DNA from: Paenibacillus sp. J31TS4
GTDB taxonomy: Bacteria > Bacillota > Bacilli > Paenibacillales > NBRC-103111
DNA: 64,000 nt
Direction of reading: 5' to 3'
Assembly (NCBI RefSeq): GCF_018403265.1
Contig: NZ_BOSI01000001.1
Coordinates: 2,108,001-2,172,000, forward strand
In this document: piece after piece, positions 45,203-53,258 of the stretch
How the letters are laid out: each line of letters starts with the position of its first letter
How positions within the stretch are numbered: position 1 is the stretch's first letter
Notes under the pieces: model-generated
Seen by the model: the letters and a program-made list of their open reading frames with translations, nothing else
The model's database searches: none
Told to the model about the DNA's origin: nothing
Position numbers and translations under genes: made by a program

Positions 45203-46123
45203 ATGAAGTATCGCAAGCTCGGCAAGACAGGGATGAAGGTATCGGTCATCGGGGTCGGCACCTGGCAGTTCGGAGGCGAATGGGGCAAAGACTTCTCCCA
45301 GCAGGAGGCAGACGCCATTCTGGGCCGCGCCAAGGAGCTCGGCATCAATCTGATCGACACGGCCGAATGCTACGGCGAACATCTGTCGGAAACGATGATC
45401 GGCCAGTATCTCAAGCAGGACCGCCGGGAGGACTGGGTGGTCGCGACCAAGTTCGGCCATCACTTCGAAGGGCTGATGGACCGCTCCCAGCATTGGAAGC
45501 CCGAGGAGGTGCTCCAGCAGCTCGAGGCGTCTCTGCGTGCTCTGCAGACCGACTATATCGACCTGTACCAGTTCCACTCCGGGAGCGACGAAGCGTTCGA
45601 CAACGACGACCTGTGGACGATGCTGGACAAGCAGGTTCAGGCCGGGAAGATCCTCCATCTCGGCACGTCGATCGGCAGCAACGACAACCTGCATCAGACC
45701 GAGCGGTCGACCGAGGTCGGCTCGAAAGCGATCCAGGTCGTGTACAACCGTCTCGACCGGAAACCCGAGGAGCGGGTCTTCCCTTCCTGCCTCGAGCAGA
45801 ATCTCGGCGTGCTGGCGCGCGTCCCGCTCGCGAGCGGCTATCTGAGCGGCAAGTACAAGCCCGGCACGACGTTCGGCAAGAACGATGTCCGGCACCGGCA
45901 CGATCCGGAGCAGACGGAGCAGAAGCTGCGGACCGTCGAGGAGATTCGCCAGAGCGAGGTGCCGGAGGGCGTGGATATGGCCCAATGGGCGCTGGCCTGG
46001 TGCCTCCGCCACGAGGCCGTTACCTCCGTCATTCCCGGCTGCAAGAGCCCGGAACAGGTCGAGGCGAACGCCTCAGCAGCTAACCTCGTGGAGGACGGAC
46101 ACCCGCAGGCTTGGGTAGATTGA
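45203..46123 (+). CDS. aldo/keto reductase
   Basis: NADPH-dependent (beta/alpha)8-barrel oxidoreductase, 306 residues. Active-site residues visible are D52, Y57 (DTAECYGE) and K83 (VATKFGHH); the catalytic His is probably in FHSGSDE. The C-terminal CLRHEAVTSVIPGCKSPEQVEANASA stretch binds cofactor. ATG 45203 has CAGGAGGG upstream. Family is the YghZ/IolS-like group; substrate unknown. Single-gene transcript. Confidence 0.92.
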   Translation: MKYRKLGKTGMKVSVIGVGTWQFGGEWGKDFSQQEADAILGRAKELGINLIDTAECYGEHLSETMIGQYLKQDRREDWVVATKFGHHFEGLMDRSQHWKPEEVLQQLEASLRALQTDYIDLYQFHSGSDEAFDNDDLWTMLDKQVQAGKILHLGTSIGSNDNLHQTERSTEVGSKAIQVVYNRLDRKPEERVFPSCLEQNLGVLARVPLASGYLSGKYKPGTTFGKNDVRHRHDPEQTEQKLRTVEEIRQSEVPEGVDMAQWALAWCLRHEAVTSVIPGCKSPEQVEANASAANLVEDGHPQAWVD

Positions 46124-46200
46124 GCTTGGGCGGGCCGCCCATCAGATAAGGGGATTCCCCGCGAAGCGGAGGACCCCTGCCTTTCATCGGAATGCGAGCA

Positions 46201-46225
46201 GAGACGGCTGATCAGCCGTCTCTTT
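46201..46225. terminator. palindromic terminator between convergent genes
   Basis: Perfect 22-base palindrome GAGACGGCTGATCAGCCGTC(TC) followed by TTTAT on the plus strand, between the aldo-keto reductase (plus) and nucleotidyltransferase (minus). Confidence 0.6.
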
Positions 46226-46278
46226 ATGCTGCAGGGAATGTTCCGACGATCCCCCTTCGTGCTAGAGAACATTAAATT

Positions 46279-47106
46279 CTACTTCGGTTCACCGGTATCC
46301 AGCCAAGAGGAATATCCGGCAAACAGCCGTCCACCTAGCGGCTGGTAAACCTCCTCCACGAATCGGATGACTTGTCGTCTGTCCCCCTCTTGATAATAGC
46401 TGGTTAACGCCTGAAACCATCTATCGCTTAGTCCGCTGTCGAAGCTGCGGAACGCTCTGACCAGTGTCTTCCCGCTTCCCGACCATTGGTTGTTGTAGCG
46501 GAGAAGAAAATCCATTAAGCGGACGGACATGGCATTGAGTGTGATCATGGCTTCTTCCTCGCTCCTCGCGTCCCTAAAATCATCCAGCAGATCAAACTGA
46601 AAATATCGGGAATCCCGGATTTGATCCGCGGTCAGGGAGGCAGGTCCTCGGGCGAGGAACTGAACGGCCAGCTCTTTAAGCCCAATTCCTTTTCCGTTGT
46701 CCTTCAGCAGGTTTCCTTCCGCGACCATACTTGCCAGAACAGGACGGCCCTTGGACCGCTCTATTTGAAACTGCTCCTGGCAGGAAGCTTCCGTATGAAG
46801 AAAGCTTTCGATTGGCCATCCGTTCAAAAAGAAGCTGGCTCGGTACGGGCGTAACGCATGATCCAGGATCACGATGTCCAAATCCGAATGAGGGCCCGCT
46901 TCTCCGCGCGAAGCGCTGCCGGCAAGAAAGGCAGCTTCACAAGAAGGGAATTGTTGATCAAGAAAAGCGGCAGCCGTTTCAGCTGCGGGTGCCCTCTCTC
47001 GCTGTTCCCCCGGATTGCCCTTACGACTTACCGATCGTTTAACGACCCCGGCAACGTTCCCATTAGTCCCCATTTGTTTCGATAGACCCCCGGTTTTTCT
47101 AGCCAT
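46279..47106 (-). CDS. nucleotidyltransferase-domain protein (ANT-like)
   Basis: A 275-residue protein with the polymerase-beta-type motif GSASRGEAGPHSDLDIVI (63-80; catalytic D75 and D77), followed by a long helical region. The N-terminal 45 residues are basic and not part of the domain. This superfamily includes aminoglycoside nucleotidyltransferases, but also CCA-adding and toxin/antitoxin MNT proteins; there is no HEPN partner, so a modifying enzyme is more likely. Its base composition is lower in GC than its left neighbours. Confidence 0.75.
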   Translation of the reverse strand: MARKTGGLSKQMGTNGNVAGVVKRSVSRKGNPGEQRERAPAAETAAAFLDQQFPSCEAAFLAGSASRGEAGPHSDLDIVILDHALRPYRASFFLNGWPIESFLHTEASCQEQFQIERSKGRPVLASMVAEGNLLKDNGKGIGLKELAVQFLARGPASLTADQIRDSRYFQFDLLDDFRDARSEEEAMITLNAMSVRLMDFLLRYNNQWSGSGKTLVRAFRSFDSGLSDRWFQALTSYYQEGDRRQVIRFVEEVYQPLGGRLFAGYSSWLDTGEPK

Positions 47107-47326
47107 TCCAAACCACTCCCCTCTTGTCTACATCACTCATTGGCAAGTTACCTGCGTTATCGCCCTCGGTATTGCTATATAACATAGCAAGGATAGAAGA
47201 GCACGATATCGAATAAGAAAAATTGGTCCGTGCCTTCCTGTTAGGTTCCAGTAAAGGAGACTAACAGTTATCTGCACGAAGTATTGTGTTCCTATTCATT
47301 AACTAACGAATTGAGGAATTTTTAAA

Positions 47327-47340
47327 ATGATTAAAAAAAA
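47327..47340 (+). promoter_or_regulatory. likely ancestral start and A8 frameshift of the GNAT gene
   Basis: GAGGAA precedes ATG 47327 at the usual distance, but reading from it meets a run of eight A (47333-47340) and a stop after 11 codons. Removing one A joins it in frame as Met-Ile-Lys-Lys to the ATG at 47340. The downstream ATG is 21 bases from the same ribosome binding site, too far for good initiation. Confidence 0.6.
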
Positions 47341-47867
47341 TGACGCACTCAACTATATGTGACTTTAACAAATCGAATGAAGGCTTCCTTGTTTCAGGGC
47401 GGATTGTCCCAAAGTATGAAAACGACAATTGGACCTATACGGAGGAGGTCATTTCCAACCCATACTTTAAGCAATATGAGAGTGAAGAGATCGACTCAAG
47501 CTATATTGAAGATACAGGAAAAGCTGTGTTTTTCTATTACGTAGATAGGATGTGCATTGGACATATTAGGCTTCGTTCTAATTGGAATGGATATGTTCTT
47601 GTCGAAGACATTGGGGTAGCCAAGAACTGGAGACAAAGAGGAATTGGAACTTTATTATTAGAAAAAGCTGTACAGTGGGCAACGGAAACTAATCATATTG
47701 GTCTTATGCTTGAAACGCAAGATGTCAATGTAGCTGCTTGCCGTTTTTATGCAAGAAATAACTTTATAATCGGTGGGGTTGATAGTATGCTCTACTCAAA
47801 ATTTCCTGCCGTTAATGAAAAGGCAATCTATTGGTATTATAAGTTTTCTTTTCACCTTGATGAATGA
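47340..47867 (+). CDS. GNAT acetyltransferase, streptothricin acetyltransferase-like (SatA/Sat4)
   Basis: A 175-residue acetyl-CoA-dependent N-acetyltransferase. The core motif A is R-x-x-G-I-G (RQRGIGTLLLEKA, 98-110), followed by GLMLETQDVNVAACRFYARNNF and an IIGGVDSMLYSKFP strand that is typical of streptothricin acetyltransferases such as B. subtilis SatA and Sat4. The DNA is much lower in GC (well below 45 percent) than the surroundings, suggesting transfer. The first four residues of the family N terminus are separated by the A8 frameshift described at 47327. Resistance to streptothricin is a family prediction only. Confidence 0.82.
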   Translation: MTHSTICDFNKSNEGFLVSGRIVPKYENDNWTYTEEVISNPYFKQYESEEIDSSYIEDTGKAVFFYYVDRMCIGHIRLRSNWNGYVLVEDIGVAKNWRQRGIGTLLLEKAVQWATETNHIGLMLETQDVNVAACRFYARNNFIIGGVDSMLYSKFPAVNEKAIYWYYKFSFHLDE

Positions 47868-47915
47868 TTTGGAGGTAAACCAGGAATTCTAATCCAAATC
47901 AAAGGAGGGATTCCC

Positions 47916-48386
47916 GTGAGATGGAAACTGCTTGTGTTAACGTTACTCTTGACGCTTGTCATTCCCTTTGGCACAGCAAGTGCGAAAGAGCAAGATAAAT
48001 GCGAAGCGTTGAGCAAAATCTTTCGTACTCCTGTCAAACAGGAAGATGGTGTATGTAAGCTGGAAATAACCCGAAAGAACCTCGAAGTAAGCCTGATGGG
48101 GCAAAAGCTATCCCCTGACATGATGGATTTAGCTTTTATGGTTGATTTCGAGAAAGTGGAGAAGGGAACGGTTGTGATTGGTGAATTTGCTCTCTTAGAG
48201 GAGGAAATTAATCCGGTCATCGATGAATTGCGGCGCGGGGGCTTAGAAATATCAGCGTTGCATAACCATAAGATTGAGGAAAGCCCAAACATCCTGTATT
48301 TGCATTTTCAAGGGATAGGGGACCTGGTCAAATCAGCCGAAAGCATAAAGAATGCCATCAATAGGACAAGCTCAAAAATTCCATAA
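47916..48386 (+). CDS. DUF1259 family secreted protein (LpqO-like)
   Basis: A 156-residue protein with a signal peptide (MRWKLLVLTLLLTLVIPFGTASA, cleaved near residue 23) and the DUF1259 domain: VCKLEITRKNLEVSLMGQKLSP, TVVIGEFALLEEEINPVIDELRRGGLEISALHNHKIEESPNILYLHFQGIGD. ALHNH is the most conserved feature. DUF1259 proteins occur in Actinobacteria and Bacillales; function unknown. It follows the GNAT gene by 48 bases, same strand, similar lower GC. Confidence 0.8.
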   Translation: MRWKLLVLTLLLTLVIPFGTASAKEQDKCEALSKIFRTPVKQEDGVCKLEITRKNLEVSLMGQKLSPDMMDLAFMVDFEKVEKGTVVIGEFALLEEEINPVIDELRRGGLEISALHNHKIEESPNILYLHFQGIGDLVKSAESIKNAINRTSSKIP

Positions 48387-48410
48387 AAAGAACTAGGACC
48401 TTATCCCCTT

Positions 48411-48479
48411 CTGGTAGACAGTGAAAAAACGTTTCTCATATGAGGAACGAAACACTGTAGACCGGGAGGGGTTTTTTCT
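48411..48479 (+). terminator. branched hairpin terminator of the DUF1259 gene
   Basis: An outer stem (CTGGT..ACAGTG with CACTGT..ACCGG) encloses CGTTTCTC/GAGGAACG; the 3' side continues GAGGGGTTTTTTCTG. Confidence 0.65.
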
Positions 48480-48548
48480 GTCTGTTCCCACGGGTCCCGA
48501 GCCGCTTCCCTGTATCGCATACCATCTTGCATCTGCACACATATTACT

Positions 48549-48577
48549 TTGACACGCATAGAACTATGTCTTATACT
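48549..48577 (+). promoter_or_regulatory. sigma-A promoter of the PadR operon
   Basis: TTGACA (48549-48554), 17-base spacer, TATACT (48572-48577), 33 bases before the ATG; close to consensus. Confidence 0.8.
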
Positions 48578-48609
48578 ACAACCGAAGAAAGAAAGGCTGG
48601 TGGCGCCGA

Positions 48610-48966
48610 ATGAACGGGCAGCAGATAAACAGCGATTTGATTCGCGGCCTCATTGATCCGATCCTCTTGAGCGTGCTGCTGGACGGCGATCATTACGGCT
48701 ATGGGCTGATCAAGGAAATCTACACCCGAAGCGGGGACGTCTTCGAGCTGAAGGAACCGACTCTCTATTCAAGCCTTCGCCGGCTTGAGGGGAGCAAGCT
48801 GGTGGAAGCGTACTGGGGAGAAGAGACGAACGGGGGCAGACGGAAGTATTACCGGATCACCGAGGCGGGCCGGGAGGCCTGCCGGGCCAGTTTCGAGGAA
48901 TGGGCGGCCGTCCGGGAGCTGATCGACCGGCTGCTGAACCGAGCGAAAGGAGAGAATGCCGTATGA
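48610..48966 (+). CDS. PadR family transcriptional regulator
   Basis: A 118-residue winged-helix regulator: GLIDPILLSVLLDGDHYGYGLIKEIY, EPTLYSSLRRLEGSKLVEAYWGEETNGGRRKYYRITEAG, then a dimerisation helix. AAGGCTGG is upstream of ATG 48610. Its stop overlaps the next start (ATGA), so it is co-translated with a membrane protein gene. Likely repressor of its own operon; ligand unknown. Confidence 0.93.
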   Translation: MNGQQINSDLIRGLIDPILLSVLLDGDHYGYGLIKEIYTRSGDVFELKEPTLYSSLRRLEGSKLVEAYWGEETNGGRRKYYRITEAGREACRASFEEWAAVRELIDRLLNRAKGENAV

Positions 48967-49640
48967 AGGAAAACCTGAAGCGCTATGTGGACAGGCTGTT
49001 TGCAGGACAAGAGATGACGGAGGAACTGGCGGATCGGAAGGAAGAAGTGCTGAGCAATATGGACGCCCGGCTGGAGGACTACCTGGCTCAGGGCTTGACC
49101 GGTGAGGAAGCGTTCCGGAGAACGGTCCGGCAGATCGATTCCATCGCCTTCCTCCTGCCTGGTGTGAAGCGGGTTGACCGGTACGGCTACGCGGCCGATC
49201 TGGCTCAGACGGCGCTCTTGTATGCCCTTCTCGTCTGGGTGGCGACCGTTCCGTCCCGGCTGCTCGGCGTCGGGCTCTGGCTGCATCACGCGATGCTGCT
49301 CGCGAGCGGAGCGGCGGGAGCTGCTTATCTGATCCTGCTGATGCTGGAGCGCGGCGCAAGGGACGGAAAGGGCTTCACGGTCCGCCTCTCCCTGCTTCGC
49401 GGCTGGGAAAAGAAGACCTGGATGCTCGCCGGACTGGCGCTGCTCCTCCAGTGGGGCATGCTGCTCGGCGTCCGCTTCGGCAGCAGCCTCTGGTTCGGCC
49501 GACCTTTGTCCGTCTCGGGTCCGTACCAGGCCGCGGTGCTGGGCTATTCGCTTGCCCTTCCGCTGGCCTGCCTCCTCTTGCCGCTCCTCGTGCGGAGGGC
49601 GGTCCGGCTTGCAGATCAGCATGAGGCGGTGGGAGAATGA
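48963..49640 (+). CDS. HAAS/permease-prefix-domain membrane protein
   Basis: A 225-residue protein: an N-terminal alpha-helical HAAS-type domain (about 1-65; RYVDRLFAGQEMTEELADRKEEVLSNMDARLEDYLAQGLTGEEAFRR) and four hydrophobic segments (about 78-95, 100-125, 145-165, 190-212). HAAS proteins are usual partners of PadR regulators in Firmicutes and probably act as membrane sensors. Overlaps both neighbours by four bases. Confidence 0.8.
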   Translation: MKENLKRYVDRLFAGQEMTEELADRKEEVLSNMDARLEDYLAQGLTGEEAFRRTVRQIDSIAFLLPGVKRVDRYGYAADLAQTALLYALLVWVATVPSRLLGVGLWLHHAMLLASGAAGAAYLILLMLERGARDGKGFTVRLSLLRGWEKKTWMLAGLALLLQWGMLLGVRFGSSLWFGRPLSVSGPYQAAVLGYSLALPLACLLLPLLVRRAVRLADQHEAVGE

Positions 49641-50224
49641 GAAACCCTCGGAAGAACACCCGGACCACCCGGAACCTGCTGCTGGCCGTCCTCCTCGCCA
49701 TCGGCCTGGCCGGCACAGTTGTCTTGGAGGGCATCGTGAAGCCCCGGCTGCAAGCGGAGGAGGAGCAATACCGGCTCAAGCAGCAAAGCCCGGCGACGCA
49801 TGACTATTCGGCCGTGCTTCGCTACCATTCCAACTATATGGGGGACAGCTCCAACTTCATCAACCTTAACAACCGGCTCCCACTGGCCGGCGTTCCGAAG
49901 ACGTTCCAGCTGTACCCTGACCGACTGGCCGCCGATGTCATCTACGAGATCCCGAGTGCAGAGCTGGGCGAGCAGCTCGTTCGGCAGGCGGTTCTCTACA
50001 ACGCTACCGCTCAATTCGCATTGATCGACAATCTGCAGGAGCTGCGCCTGCTGTTTCCGGACGGCGCATGGCGGGTTGCCCGCGCCGACGCGGAAGCCTG
50101 GTATGGGATGGAGCTTGGCTCCCTCCGCGACGTGCAGCGTTGGCGGAATACCGTCCAAGCCAAGATAGTCGACGATTCGTTCGTGGACGGGTTCCTCGCG
50201 GCATGTGCCGCCAGGACGGAATGA
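49637..50224 (+). CDS. DUF4825-like membrane-anchored protein
   Basis: A 195-residue protein with an N-terminal membrane anchor (about 13-32) and an extracytoplasmic domain with YHSNYMGDSSNFINLNNRLPL, the pattern of DUF4825 domains, where (Y/V)xGDNS and a NLP pair are conserved. Third gene of the PadR operon. Function unknown; similar domains are attached to BlaR1-like sensors in Bacillales, which suggests envelope sensing. Confidence 0.7.
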   Translation: MRNPRKNTRTTRNLLLAVLLAIGLAGTVVLEGIVKPRLQAEEEQYRLKQQSPATHDYSAVLRYHSNYMGDSSNFINLNNRLPLAGVPKTFQLYPDRLAADVIYEIPSAELGEQLVRQAVLYNATAQFALIDNLQELRLLFPDGAWRVARADAEAWYGMELGSLRDVQRWRNTVQAKIVDDSFVDGFLAACAARTE

Positions 50225-50229
50225 AGACC

Positions 50230-50262
50230 AAGGCCCCGGCTGTCGTCAGCCGGGGCCTTGGC
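50230..50262 (+). terminator. intrinsic terminator of the PadR operon
   Basis: AAGGCCCCGGCT and AGCCGGGGCCTT arms with a six-base loop, six bases after the stop. Confidence 0.75.
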
Positions 50263-50352
50263 GAGCATGGCCGTGCTTCAAGAAGCTTAGCAAGTGGTGC
50301 CCAGGCTGGTTAATGACTAACAGTGTAAATCTTTAATTCCCTGTCTGTCCCG

Positions 50353-50857
50353 TCATTCTGCCCGCTCCTCCCTATTCGGCCAGGCGGCTTCCAACTGGAT
50401 GCCGTTATTATCGAGGAAGATAAAATTGCGCAGATTGCCCTGTCTGTAAATGTCCGTCATCAAGATCCCTTGGCTTCTCAATTTCTCTCGAAGTGCCATC
50501 CCTTCTTCTTCGGATGGGAGAGCGAACGCAATATGTTGAAGCGCCCCCGGAAGGAAGCGATACAGGTCCGCCGATTGCGGATGCTTCGCTAATCTTCTCA
50601 ATGCTTCGGTGCTTTGTTCAATTCGGGCAGCGGGATATTCAAAAAAAATGGATGCCCCAGGAGTCCGTAGCGCCAGGCTTCACGAAGCAATGCCTCCCGC
50701 GCGGTGGTGTGGCCGGATATACCGGCGATATTTGCATGCCAAGCACATTATCATAAAAGTGGATCGTGGCATCCAAGTCCGTCGTCACTAACGCCACATG
50801 ATGAAAGCCTAGCCAGCCGAAGCTTTGAAACGCCATCGTGCCGGATTGTTCGGTCAT
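50353..50857 (-). pseudogene. frameshifted VOC/glyoxalase-fold gene
   Basis: Two fragments on the minus strand, 50639-50857 and 50353-50601, make one VOC protein if a run of eight T (plus-strand A 50641-50648) is read as seven. The first ends just after WGIHFF at the run; the corrected frame continues FEYPAARIEQSTEALRR into the second fragment LAKHPQSADLY. The parts contain both halves of a VOC fold (FHHVALVTTDLDATIHFYDNVLGM and LQHIAFALPSEEEG..NLRNFIFLDNNGIQLE). As sequenced it is broken. Its promoter region has a palindrome matching the marR operator. Confidence 0.8.
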
Positions 50858-50918
50858 GATTATCGTTCCTCCTTGTCACTCGAAAGGAATCCCTTCCTCC
50901 CTTGATGCCCCTAATGTT

Positions 50919-50942
50919 AATTAATTAGAATTCTAATTAATT
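50919..50942. promoter_or_regulatory. MarR-type operator upstream of the VOC gene
   Basis: Perfect 24-base palindrome with core TTAGAATTCTAA extended by ATTAATT arms. The same core is upstream of the marR gene at 51427-51444. Confidence 0.75.
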
Positions 50943-50958
50943 GCACAAAAACCAGCCG

Positions 50959-51426
50959 TCATTCCTTCTTGAATAATCCGACCAGTTTCACGAGCAGCGT
51001 CTTCAGCGTTTCGAATTCGTCCGCCGTCATCCCTTCTTTCACGCGCTCTTCGATCAGGGCGGTCAAATGCTGCGTCTCCTCCGCCAAAGTCCTTCCCGCG
51101 TCCGTCAGGTAGATTTGTTTGTACCGTCCGTCCTTCGGATGCTCCTTGCGGACAATCAATCCCTTGCCCGCCAGTCCGTTCAGCAAGCTGGTAACGCTTG
51201 GCCGCTCGATCATCAGAATGGGTTCCAGCTGAGACGGCATAATCCCGGGAAAGTGGCGAATAATGCCCAAGACGCTCCATTGCGTATGGGTAAGTCCCGT
51301 CGGCACCAACAATTCCTCCACTTCTCTGCGAAGCGTAATATAGCCTGTTTTGACCAGCCGGCCGATCGGCCCTTTCTCCCACTGCCATTCCTCAAGCCCG
51401 GTTTCTTTATCCACTGCGCACCTCAT
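50959..51426 (-). CDS. MarR family regulator
   Basis: A 155-residue winged-helix regulator: WSVLGIIRHFPGIMPSQLEPILMIERPSVTSLLNGLAGKGLIVRKEHPKDGRYKQIYLTDAG is the HTH and wing. ATG 51426 lies right next to an 18-base palindrome and has no Shine-Dalgarno, so it may be leaderless or translation may start at the in-frame GTG four codons on, where GAGGTG is close upstream. It likely represses itself and the VOC gene. Ligand unknown. Confidence 0.9.
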   Translation of the reverse strand: MRCAVDKETGLEEWQWEKGPIGRLVKTGYITLRREVEELLVPTGLTHTQWSVLGIIRHFPGIMPSQLEPILMIERPSVTSLLNGLAGKGLIVRKEHPKDGRYKQIYLTDAGRTLAEETQHLTALIEERVKEGMTADEFETLKTLLVKLVGLFKKE

Positions 51427-51444
51427 TAGTTAGAATTCTAACTA
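51427..51444. promoter_or_regulatory. MarR-type operator at the marR start
   Basis: Perfect 18-base palindrome TAGTTAGAATTCTAACTA touching the marR ATG. Shares the TTAGAATTCTAA core with the site at 50919. Confidence 0.75.
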
Positions 51445-51531
51445 TAGATTAATCGATCCTTTGGAACTTGTAAAGGGACGTTCGCAGAGCTCCGTGGTGC
51501 AGACCGATCACGGAATTCCTTCCGTCTTGCA

Positions 51532-51564
51532 TGCAAATAAGCCCGCCGGACATCTCCGGCGGGC
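51532..51564 (-). terminator. intrinsic terminator of the CopC-CopD gene
   Basis: GCCCGCCGG and CCGGCGGGC arms with a six-base loop, then TTATTTGC on the minus strand. Confidence 0.75.
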
Positions 51565-51606
51565 ATCCAAGCTATGCGGAAGGGGACGACTGCCTCCCTC
51601 CTTCTG

Positions 51607-53205
51607 TCAGTACAAAAGCATCTCCTTGCGGTAGACCGTTTCATCGTCCTCCGGGTTCATAACCCGCAGCTCGATCGTCCAGTTCCCTGCGAACGGCAGG
51701 TACGGACCCACGGCCTTGTAGCTGTACCGCTTGAAGCCCAGGAAGCCATCAAAGTCCGGGTCGTTGAACGTCTCAAGCGGGACGGTGATGGGCGCAATCT
51801 CCTTGGTCGGATCCGGAATGAGCTTGAGCTGCACCGACTTGGGCGCCCCCATCGTATCGGGGAGCCAGATCTTGGTGATGAGCGTGTTGTCCTGTCCCGG
51901 CTCCTTCGGCGTGATCATCGTCGTCATATGGATCGTCTCGCCCATCTCATGCCAGTTGAGCGGCTTGTTGGGCGGAATCGGCGTCACATAGGTGAGCACG
52001 CCGACCAGCCCGACAATGACGATCATCAAGGCAAGGTCCAGCTTGATGAGAGTACCCGTCCGCTCCTGTCCTCGGCGCTTCCAGACGAAGCGGATGCCTC
52101 CTGCAAGCAGCACCACGAGGACGACGAGTCCCGTCTTGATCAGGAGCAGCGTCCCCCACTGGCTGTACAGCAGGTATTCCAGCCCCGGCAGGAACAGAAG
52201 AGTCTGGATGATTCCCGTCAGCCCGAGCACGATCAACGTGTACAGGGCGGCAGAGGAGAACTTGGGCAGGAACCGCTCGCGCCAATCCGCCTGCTTCCAA
52301 CCGGAAACGAGCATCAAGAGTCCCCCGGCCCAGATGGCCGCGCCGACGAGGTGAATGAAGTCGAGCAGCAGCGTCAAGAACTGGGGCTCGAACGCGTTGG
52401 CGTGCCCGTTCAGCGATTTGACGGCGAGCAGCGCCGTCGCCCAGGCGACGTCCAGCTTACGATTGCGCAGCAGGACGACGAAACCGAGCATAGACAGAAT
52501 GAGCGACAGCAGCCAGGTGACACCGATCGTCGTGCCGGTGAACAGCTTGCCGATGTCGGATAGTCCTCCTTCGCCGAGCAAATCTCGGTAATGGAAGAAG
52601 ATCAGCACGAGTAGCGACAGCAGGAAGCCTCTCTGCAGACCGACCGCCGTCATGCGGTGCGCCTCCCGCCGCTCGCCCCGCTCCGGGAAGAAGCTCATCC
52701 AGAGCACCCAGCCCGTCAGCGCGAGCAGCAGAAAATAATAGATGATGCGTGAAGCGAAGACGAGATACTCGTACAGGCCCATCGAGCCGGACAGCTCGTG
52801 CTGGTGCTCATGTCCTTGCGGCAAGGCGCCCTGGCCGCGCGGCGGGCCGACCGTCAGCACATGGCTGCCGTCCACCGGATGGCCGTCCGCCGAGACGACG
52901 TGGTACGTCACCACGTACGTCCCGTTCGACAGAGCAGGCAGCGTAAGGGACAGCTCGGTCTGATCGGCGCTTAGCTCCGCCTTTTTATCGGTGACTGGCT
53001 TGCCCAGCTCGTCCACGACCTTCAAATAAAACAACTGCTTCTCCAGACGTTCGTTGAACGTCAGCACAACCCGCTCCGGCGCCCGGTCGACCTGGCTGTT
53101 CGCCTCCGGAGACGCCTTGATCAAGGAGGCATGCCCATAGGCCGTCAGCGGCAGCAAGAAGGCGAGCAGCACGGCCAGCAGCAGCGCAACTCCTGTTTTT
53201 TTCAT
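51607..53205 (-). CDS. ycnJ: CopC-CopD fusion copper resistance/import protein (YcnJ-like)
   Basis: A 532-residue three-part protein. After the signal peptide, mature CopC begins with HASLIKASPE, whose first His is a copper ligand, and has VSADGHPVDGSH. A CopD domain with about eight membrane helices (residues roughly 145-415) contains conserved His/Met sites (GHANAF, LIHLVGAAIWAGG). The C-terminal about 110 residues (WHEMGETIHMTTMITPKEPG) resemble YtkA-like domains. B. subtilis YcnJ has this composition and imports copper. ATG 53205 is preferred over the GTG at 53214, which gives MSAMKK. No CsoR operator was identified. Confidence 0.9.
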   Translation of the reverse strand: MKKTGVALLLAVLLAFLLPLTAYGHASLIKASPEANSQVDRAPERVVLTFNERLEKQLFYLKVVDELGKPVTDKKAELSADQTELSLTLPALSNGTYVVTYHVVSADGHPVDGSHVLTVGPPRGQGALPQGHEHQHELSGSMGLYEYLVFASRIIYYFLLLALTGWVLWMSFFPERGERREAHRMTAVGLQRGFLLSLLVLIFFHYRDLLGEGGLSDIGKLFTGTTIGVTWLLSLILSMLGFVVLLRNRKLDVAWATALLAVKSLNGHANAFEPQFLTLLLDFIHLVGAAIWAGGLLMLVSGWKQADWRERFLPKFSSAALYTLIVLGLTGIIQTLLFLPGLEYLLYSQWGTLLLIKTGLVVLVVLLAGGIRFVWKRRGQERTGTLIKLDLALMIVIVGLVGVLTYVTPIPPNKPLNWHEMGETIHMTTMITPKEPGQDNTLITKIWLPDTMGAPKSVQLKLIPDPTKEIAPITVPLETFNDPDFDGFLGFKRYSYKAVGPYLPFAGNWTIELRVMNPEDDETVYRKEMLLY

Positions 53206-53258
53206 AGCAGACACCCGTTTCTCTATTGGTTAATCGATTGTTATTAGCGACAGGCTGG

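Noticed and set aside
47100-47330. Insertion-sequence border next to the low-GC patch
   Set aside because: No inverted terminal repeats, target duplications or transposase fragments were visible.
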